From Datisca glomerata (lineage: Eukaryota > Streptophyta > Magnoliopsida > Cucurbitales > Datiscaceae): a DNA stretch of 64,000 bases. Where the stretch lies: assembly GCA_003255025.1 (NCBI GenBank), contig QANY01002976.1, positions 3,653,541 to 3,717,540 on the forward strand. The letters are read 5' to 3'. The notes under the pieces are model-generated. The model was given only the letters and a program-made list of their open reading frames with translations, had not been told where the DNA came from and did no database searches. Shown piece by piece: positions 56,968 through 64,000 of the stretch (positions within the stretch are counted from its first letter, which is position 1; each line of letters begins with the position of its first letter). The translations under genes and the position numbers were made by a program.

Positions 56968-57204
56968 CACTTGATGAAGTGTTTCTTCATTCAAGTGTAA
57001 TGATTTGATTCCTTGATCATTTACATTAGATTCGTTGGGACCTACAATAATAATGTATCCATAAAAGTTATCAGCAATTATAGAGAGTTGCTTTACCGAC
57101 TGACGTGCGTTTGATGGTTGCGTGTGGTTTCTTTTATTTCATTCTCCTGTTCTCATAATGGTTTGTTCCAACATTTTAATTCTCGTTCTCGCTAAGAATA
57201 TGAC

Positions 57205-57830
57205 TTGGCTCTCTAATTTCCATTTTCGTTAAAAGCCTGATCTGGCACTTCGGCCTTTGCTCCTGATAAATATATGATATGGTGCATGATTTCCATCATT
57301 GCTAAGAGGTCTGATCTGGCGCTTGGTTTCCATCTTCCCCAAGAGGTCTGATTTGGTGCCCGATTCCGTTCTCACTAAGGGTCTGGTCTAAAGCTCGATT
57401 CCGTTCTCGCTAGGGGTTTGATCTGAAGCTTGATTCCGTTCTCGTTAGGGGGTCTGGTCTGGAGCTTTGAATTCTGCTTTCGCTACAAGATCTGATCTGG
57501 AGCTTGGTTTCAATCCTCGCTAAAAGGCTTGATCTGGCGCTTGGTTTCATTCTCACTAGGGGTCTTTTTTTACGCTTTGAATTCTATTTTCGCTACAAGA
57601 TCTGATCTGAAGCTTGGTTTCCGCTTTCACTACAAGATCTTATCTGGAACTTGGTTTCCATCCTCGTTAAAAGGTCTGATCTGGCACTCGATTTCCATAT
57701 TCCCTAAGAGGACTGATCTGGCGCTTGGTTCCCATGTTCCCTAAGAGATTTGATCTGGCGCCCGATTCCGTTCTTGCTAGGGGGTCGGGTCTGGTTTGGA
57801 GCTCGATTCCGTTCTGATGTTTTGACTCTC
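57205..57830. repeat. Tandem array 1 in the LARD-like element, about 36-bp unit, about 16 copies
   Basis: TCTGATCTGGCGCTTGGTTT and variants recur about every 36-37 bases (57237, 57274, 57309, 57347, 57381, 57417, 57453, 57489 and on). Between them lies CC-TTCTCGCTAAGAGG. The unit being close to a multiple of three keeps frames open for up to 70 codons, which explains the short ORFs here. Confidence 0.9.
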
Positions 57831-58499
57831 CCCTGTCATTTCTTTTGTCAGTTCCCATTCTTGTGCTCAGGTTTAATAGCCGTTATTTACCTTTTTGTCA
57901 GAACACGCAAAACAAATTTTCCAAGCAGCTATTTAACATGTCGTTGTTAACTTTCTTATTAAGGATGCAGCTGCCATTGAAGATGTTGCCGCTGATGCAA
58001 TCATATTCTCTTGTATCTTTTTGTAATTTTTCCTTTATTTGTAGTTCTTTTTCTGTTATCACTTTTTTCCATTCATAGGGACTGGTTTGTTTGAAGATGA
58101 CTTCTAGTCTTCTTTTGAGAACATCTACTGATTGTGGAGTTCCATTAGTTTTCTTTTGCTACAAGCTCATTGATAGAGTTTTCTCATTTTCTTCAATACA
58201 GGCACATTGATAGAGTTCACCCCGTTTCTTCATTTTTCTTTTCCTTCTCTCATACGTTAAGATATGTGACAAGAATATTGTACATGAACAATAATTTATT
58301 GAAATGAGTAAGGAATGAGTGTATCATTTCATAGTTTCATCGCAGGAGTTTGCGTTTGATGTCCCACTTCCATTGATTGAATTTCTCCTATTTTCTTTTT
58401 TTTTCCTTTTCCTTATCTTGTTTTACTTTAGCTTCAATCAATGTAAATACTTTGTTTGTGCATTTTTTCTTCTATTGAACTCTCTTTTTGTTATATTAT

Positions 58500-59225
58500 T
58501 TTTTCAAGGAATTAGGTTTAAATAAAGAACCATGGCCATGTCTTCGTTCTGAGAGAATGAATTACGAACTGTCGTTTTCTTTTGAGAGAATGACTTAGGT
58601 TTAAATAAAAAATCATGGCCCCGTTTCCGTTTTAAGAAGGACTTACGAACTGCCTAATTTTTTAGACGAAGACTTAGGTTCAAATAAAGAACCATGACCT
58701 CATTTTTATTTTCTGCATTCTGGGAGAATGTCTCACGAACTGTCTGCTCCCAAGGGTTTAGGTTCAAATAAAGAACCATGGCCTCGTCTTCATTCTGAGA
58801 GTATGAATCATGAACTGTCGTTTTCTTTTGAGAGAATGACTTAAATTTAAATAAATAATCATGGCCTCGTTTTCACTTTAAGAGAGACTTACGAACTGCC
58901 TATTTTCTTTTGAGAGGAGGATTTAGGTTCAAATAAAAAATCATGACCCTATTTTTACTGTGAGAGTGACTTACAAACTACCCATTTTCTTTTAAAAGAA
59001 TGACTTAGGTTCAAATAAAGAACCATGACCTCATATTTACTTTGAGATAGACTTACAAACTACTCATTTTCTTTTGAGAGGAGGATTCATGTTCAAATAA
59101 AGAATCATGACCTCATTTTTACTTTGAGAGGGACTTACAAACTATCCATTTTCTTTTGAGATGAGGACTTAGGTTCAAATAGAGAACCGTTGCCTCATTT
59201 TTAGACATTCCCAAGGACTTAGGCT
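58500..59225. repeat. Tandem array 2 in the LARD-like element, about 82-bp unit, nine copies
   Basis: AATAAAGAACCATGGCCTCG variants occur at about 58521, 58604, 58684, 58767, 58849, 58935, 59014, 59096 and 59176, each followed by GAGAG-GACTTACGAACTGCC and TTTTCTTTTGAGAG. Confidence 0.9.
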
Positions 59226-59269
59226 CCTTTCGCGGAACCATGGTCCCATTTTGATTTACTACCAGTTCA

Positions 59270-59980
59270 TCGATAGAATTTTTCATGTTTTCTTTCTTTT
59301 CTTCCGCTTCTTTTTCCTTCCTTTTCTCGCTTCTTTTTCCTTTCTTTTCTCGCTTCTTTTTCCTTTCTTCCTGGCCTTCCCGTTCTAAAACGTTGAAGCC
59401 GCGGCCTTCCTTGACTTTTCTTTATTGGCTTTTTCTTTACACAATTTTTCTTTACTGAGCTTTTTTTTTCTCGATTTTTCTTTACTCAGCCCAGCCTTTC
59501 TTTTCTCAGCTTTGAAGTTCTTTTCTCAACTACTATTCTTTTCTGCTCTAAAGTTTTTTTCTCAACTTCTTTTCATTTCTAAAGTTCTTTCCTCAACTTA
59601 TTTTCTTTTCTGAAGTTCTTTTCTAAACTTTTTTCTTTCCTGAAGTTCTTGCCTAAACTCTTTTTTGAAGTTCTTTCATCAACTTTTTTCTGAAGTTCTT
59701 TCCTCAACTCTTTTCTTTTCTGAAGTTCTTTCCTCAACTTCTTTTCTGGAGTTATTTCCTCAACTTTTTTCTTTTCTGAAATTCTTTCCTCAACTTCTTT
59801 TCTGAAGTTCTTTCCTCAACTCTTTTCTTTTCTGAAATTCATTCCTGGACTTTTTTTTTCTGAAGTTCTTTTCTCAACTTCTTTTCTGAAGTTCTTTCCT
59901 AAACTCTTTTCTTTTATGAAGTTCTTTCCTCGACTTTTTTTTCTATGCTGAAGTTCTCTCCTCAACTTTTTTTTAGTTTG
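59270..59980. repeat. Tandem array 3 in the LARD-like element, pyrimidine-rich
   Basis: TTCTGAAGTTCTTTCCTCAA followed by CTTCTTTTC recurs with irregular 25-45 base spacing. The + strand is almost pure T/C, so the - strand, the likely transcript strand, is purine-rich. Confidence 0.85.
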
Positions 59981-60159
59981 TCCATTCTCGTTGCTCTGTT
60001 TTCATCATTTGTCCATTGCGACTTGTGTTTCAGTTTCTTTTGAGAGTTTGACTTATGTGTTGTCATTTTCTTTTGAGATGGGGAATTAGGTTCAAATAAA
60101 GTACCATGAACCCGTTTAGATAGTCTTGATTTTCTTTTGAGAACGACGTATGTAGACGC

Positions 60160-60660
60160 TCCCGAGGACTAAGGCTCCTTCAGTGGAACCATGACCCCGT
60201 TTTGATTTCCTTCTGAGAGTAGGACTTATGAACTGCCCCTCCCAATGACTTACGCCCTTAGTTTCTTCTGAGAGTAGGACTTATGAATTGTCCCTCCCAA
60301 GGACTTACGCCCTTAGTTGCTTATGAGAGTAGGAACTATGAATTGGCCTTCCCAAGGACTTAGCCCTCAGTTCCTTCTAAGAGTAGGACGTACGAATTTC
60401 CTCTCTCAAGGACTTGCACCCTTAATTCCTTCTGAGAGTAGAACTTATGAGCTGCCCCTCCTAAGGAATTACGCCTTTAGTTCTTTCTCAAAGTAGAACT
60501 TATGAACTGCCCTCCTAAGGACTTACGCCCTTAGTTCTTTCTCAGAGTAGGACTTATGAATTGCCCCTCTCAAAGACTTACGCCCATAGTTCCTTTTGAG
60601 AGTAGGACTTACGAATCGCCCCTCCCAAGGACTTATGCCTTTATTTCCGTTGTTGTTGGA
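60160..60660. repeat. Tandem array 4 in the LARD-like element, about 55-bp unit, eight copies
   Basis: GAGTAGGACTTATGAACTGC plus CCCTCCCAAGGACTTACGCC and CTTAGTTCCTTCT recur between about 60215 and 60655. It shares the ACTTA[TC]GAACTGCC core with array 2, so the two arrays are probably related. Confidence 0.88.
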
Positions 60661-60724
60661 GAGAGAAAGTTGACGCCAAGTATTTGTTTTGTAAGCAGTT
60701 TGCACATTATCACACCATCAGTTT

Positions 60725-61990
60725 TGATTGAAAGTTCCAAATTGAATTCCATGAAATTCTTCAAAATTTTGATTTTCATATGCTTCCGATGATATATAAT
60801 TCGCCATGTAATTGGATCCCAGTCGATACAGTTTAATTAAAGAATTTGACTGTTCCGCGTAATAAGCTTTCATGAACAACTTTCGTCATATAGTTGCCCC
60901 CTAGTAAATGCAGTTTTGATTGAAAGTCACAAAGTAGGTTTTCGTATCTTTCCGTTGATATAAGATTCGTCATGTAGTTGGCCCCCAGTAAATACAGTTC
61001 TATTTCTGAGTTCAAGGTTCTGCATAATCTATTTTCCTGAGTAGCCTCCACGAGAATTGTCATAATATTTTCTCAAGAACTCCAAATCAAGTTCTACAAA
61101 ATTCTTCAAGAAGTAGACATCTATATCTTTCTAAAGATATATTATTTGCTATGTAATAATATATAAATTGATACAATCTAAAAATTAAACTTGAAAAGCA
61201 TTTATAGGTTTACCTTCCTGAAAGGCAATAACAAAAATTATCATAGCTTTTGATCGAAAGTTTCAAATTGATTTCCGTAAAATTCTTCATAAAGTAGATT
61301 TCTGTATCTTTCTGTTGATATAAGATTCATCATGTAGTTGGCCCCCAGTAACTGCATTTAATTTCTGAATTCGAGATTCTGCATAATCTGTTTTCCTGAG
61401 CAGCCTCCACGAGAATTGTCCTCATATTTTCTCAAGAACGTCAAATCAAGTTCTGCAAAATTCTTCAAGAAGTAGACATCTATATCTTTCTAACGATATA
61501 TTATTTTCTATATAATAATAAATAAATTGATACAATCTAAAAATTAAACTTGAAAAGCGTTCATAGGTTTACACTCCTGAATGGCACCAACAACAATTAC
61601 CATAACTTTTGATCTGGAGTTTCAAATTGATTTCCGTAAAAATTTTCATGAGTTCGATTTCCGTATCTTTCCGTTATTATAAGATTTTCTGGTTAGTTGA
61701 CTCCTACTCAGTTTAATTTTTAAAGTTGACCATTCCGCATATTCTGCTTTCTCAAACAGTCTTCACGAAATCATCATAACTTTTTGTTGTGAGCTCCAAA
61801 ATCAATTCCGTAAAATTCTCCAGGAAGTAGACTTCTATATCTTCATAATAATACATGATTCTCCATGTGGTTAGCTCCCAATTGACACAGTATAATTTCT
61901 TAAATTTACTATTCTACGTAATCTTCGTTTCTGAACAGCTTGTATGAAAACTGCCATAAGTTTTGTCTTGAAGTTCTAAATTGTATTCCG
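60725..61990. repeat. Tandem array 5 in the LARD-like element, long units
   Basis: Blocks with CCGTAAAATTCTTCAAGAAG, TATCTTTC[CT]G[AT]TGATAT and CATGTAGTTGGCCCCCAGTA recur at about 60745, 60915, 61085, 61265, 61445, 61625, 61785 and 61980, alternating roughly every 170-180 bases, with a higher-order period near 350 (61010-61190 against 61370-61550 almost identical). Confidence 0.82.
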
Positions 61991-62699
61991 CAAAATTTCT
62001 TCAAGAAGCTAATTTATGTATCTTTCAAATGATGTACGATTTTCAGTATAGTTCTCTTTCGTTTTCTTCAGTTTAATAACACAAATTAATTTAGACATGA
62101 CAAGATAAATTATTTTTATGATGCTCGATTATGAGATAGTGTCATGCTAATGTTTATTTGGTTGAGCTATCAATACGAGTGAACTAGCCGACCAAGCATT
62201 ATAAATGTGATTTACGCAAACACATGTTAAATATTATCATATGCACTTAAATTTTTGAGATTATGCATCAAATAATAAATTCACATTTTTAATGGATAAA
62301 ACGACATATTTAAGAGAAGCAAAGTAAATAAAAAGTGAATACTTAGCTTTGAGTTCAACGTGTCCTTGTAAATGTCGTTTGCAAGTTCTGAATATCGTTG
62401 TCTGCTCCTTGTTCGTCATTTTTTTCACTTTCCCTTCATGCCCCTTTATTCTTGGTTTTGATTTGTGAGATTTGCACTTTTAGAACTTTCGGTATATGGG
62501 GCTTCTATTTTCCGTTTATGTTGTTTCTTCATCCTTTACTTTCGTTTTTCATTTCTAGTTCTGTTGCCATGCTGCTTCCGTTTCGACTTCCATTACGCTC
62601 CCGTTTCTAGTATTGTACTCATTCCCGTTGTCACGACTTTTCAATTGCCGTTGCCATAATGTTTCCCGTTCGAAAGTTGCGACTTTCTTGATTGAAGTG

Positions 62700-63090
62700 A
62701 ACGTGATTTTCTTTGCTCTTCTTTTCTCTGGAATTTCTGCCCTGAAATTCCTTTCCTATTCATTTTTTCTTTTCTAATGAATTTCTCTTCAGAAATTCTT
62801 TTTCTTTTCTGAAGCGCTGAACCTTCTTTGTTATGAATTTTTGACTTTTACTTTTCTGTTCTGAAGCTCTTCTGTTCCAAACTTTATGAACTCTTCTGGT
62901 CTGAGATTTATAGGCTTGTCTGATCTGAGCTTTCAGAGTTTTTCTGATATTAGCTTTGGGAGCTTTTTGGATCTGAGCTTTTTGAGCTTTTCTTTTCTGA
63001 GTTTTCTGAGCTTTTCTGATGTGAGTTCTCTAGCTTTTCTGATCTGAACTTTCTGAGTTCTTCTAATATGAGTTTTTCTGGTCTGAGCTC
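62700..63090. repeat. Short-unit repeats near the 5' side of the LARD-like element
   Basis: TTTCTGATCTGAGCTTTCTG-type units of about 20-28 bases recur at 62880-63085, and GAAATTCTTTTC units at 62740-62830. Confidence 0.7.
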
Positions 63091-63432
63091 AACTTTTAAT
63101 ATCCACTCTGATTTTTTTTTCTTGAAGCATCCTCGGTAGCGACATTTACATGGTGGCGATGCTGCCCCTCGCAGTTGGTGATGACGGTAGTGACCATTAC
63201 CACAATTTTTCAGATTCGATTCCACGAATAGAGTTAGTAATTTTTTTTTATAAATAATAATTGTACAAAAGAAATATTTTAAATGAATATGAATGAGTTT
63301 ACCGCTCTTCGCTACCGTATTTTGTTTTGTAGTTATTTTCGTTTCTGCTTCTGTTTTGAGTTTCTGTATTGCTGGTTTTTCCATTCCTGCTTCCAGTTCG
63401 GCTTCCGTTTCTACTTTTTCTTTCGTTTCCAC
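62950..63432 (-). other. Open reading frame inside the LARD-like element, probably not a gene
   Basis: A 160-codon frame with ATG at 63432 starts METKEKVETEAELEAGMEKP and ends in Ser/Glu/Lys-rich repeats (KSSENSEKKSSKSSDPKSSQ) that reflect the underlying DNA repeats. It lies about 100 bases behind the primer site, where gag would start. No known domain, zinc knuckle or membrane segment is seen. It could be a small element-specific protein, but low complexity makes chance openness likely. Confidence 0.3.
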
Positions 63433-63507
63433 TTCTGCTTCAGTTGTTGAGGGGGGGCGTTTGATTTAGTTTTGAGCGTTTTGAGAAGGGATTTCTTGAG
63501 TTTTTCT

Positions 63508-63531
63508 CTCGCTCTCAATGAAAGCACCAAA
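63508..63531 (-). other. Primer binding site of the LARD-like element
   Basis: On the - strand the LTR end is followed by TTTGGTGCTTTCATTGAGAG, a junction known to me from other plant LTR elements. The matching tRNA was not determined here. It fixes the - strand orientation. Confidence 0.65.
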
Positions 63532-64000
63532 TGTAAAAGAAAAATCCACCATCTTTGAGAATCAGTCGTGAATTTCTTACATCAAATATGAAAATGAAGA
63601 GAATAATTCAGAGAGAGAAAATAATGATACCATGATTTATGTGGAAAACCCTTAAAGGGAAGGAAAAACACGGGGATATTTTGAAAAGGATTTACAAGGC
63701 TAATGAGTGTTGAGAGTTGTTTCCCTCCGTTTGGAGTTGCATCTTACCTTTATTTATAGGCCTTTAATCGGTTACATAAAATCTGATATAGCCTATCTAA
63801 TTCTATCTGAAAATAGAATCAACAGAATATTTCCTGAGGTATAGCTTATCAACAATAACAATCAAGTTAATCTTGACCGTCTGATCAATCAAATTGTCTT
63901 GATTAGCTTCTCTTTGGATTGTCACGTCAGCAATCCATGTACTTTCGTATGTTTGGTCGGTTCTCGCTCTATCTTCTCTTCGATGGAGTCTTCGATCTAG
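63532..64000 (-). repeat. 5' LTR (element orientation), cut by the window end
   Basis: It aligns with 56445-56930: shared TTGAGAATCAGTCGTGAATT, GATGGAGTCTTCGATCTAG and TATA box (63758-63750). It carries an extra stretch of about 25 bases (CTTTAATCGGTTACATAAAA) near 63764, the main difference between the two copies. Confidence 0.85.

Larger units (their letters stand above)
56445..64000 (-). mobile_element. Non-autonomous LTR retrotransposon (LARD-like), continues past window end
   Basis: Direct repeats 56445-56954 and 63532-64000+ begin TGTAAA and, in the complete copy, end TTCA. A primer site abuts the right copy and a polypurine tract abuts the left copy, both in - strand orientation, as in an LTR element. 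The internal 6.6 kb contains no gag, protease, RT or integrase that I can read. It consists largely of several unrelated tandem arrays. This matches the class of large retrotransposon derivatives, which need proteins from another element. Confidence 0.8.

Noticed and set aside
57529..57950. Short frames on both strands at 57.5-57.95 kb
   Set aside because: They arise from the 36-bp tandem array, whose unit length is a multiple of three.
1..64000. CRISPR arrays, prokaryotic operons or phage defence systems
   Set aside because: The regular repeats seen are minisatellites without unique spacers, and the genes have plant-type introns and retroelement domains.

Overview
The window is a nuclear segment of a flowering-plant genome, most likely a dicot. 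It is AT-rich, its genes have introns, and it holds several plant-specific transposon lineages. I recognise only two host genes: an intact six-exon oligopeptide transporter gene (29072-37086, +) and a small intron-less gene for a plant-type protein of unknown function (54523-54804, -). Nearly everything else identifiable is transposable-element or viral fossil sequence. No rRNA, tRNA, CRISPR or bacterial-type operon was seen.

Layout. 1-8320: a decayed Athila-type Ty3/gypsy retrotransposon on the + strand (end of the 5' LTR, Asp-type primer site, gag, protease, RT, RNase H, integrase, extra 3' ORF), cut off at its 3' side. 8320-16592: an endogenous pararetrovirus (Caulimoviridae-like) on the - strand, more than one genome unit long, so a segment of about 2 kb occurs at both ends; all ORFs are broken. 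16593-21078: mostly unassignable, with a gypsy gag-like remnant near 17.5-18.0 kb. 21079-22400: one end of a CACTA transposon. About 22400-26604: a - strand gypsy-type retroelement with a 736-bp LTR, a primer site and an 85-bp minisatellite. 26605-29071: intergenic and promoter sequence of the transporter gene.

29072-37086 is the oligopeptide transporter gene. 37749-44167 is a CACTA element (3-bp target duplication CGC) with broken transposase genes on the - strand. 44610-53855 is a Ty1/copia element (5-bp target duplication TTAAA) whose 5' LTR was split by a second CACTA-type element (44646-50035, target duplication TAA). The small host gene follows at 54.5-54.8 kb. From 56445 to beyond the window end lies a - strand non-autonomous LTR element resembling a large retrotransposon derivative, with 510-bp LTRs and an internal region made largely of different tandem arrays.

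The host genes do not form a pathway. The transporter should be a plasma-membrane proton-coupled peptide or metal-chelate carrier. The main story is nested transposon insertion, which can be resolved to the base in the 44.6-53.9 kb block. I found no convincing new biological system. The best candidates for follow-up are the tandem-array-filled LTR element at 56.4-64 kb, the pararetrovirus with a duplicated primer site, and the exactly datable CACTA-in-copia nest.
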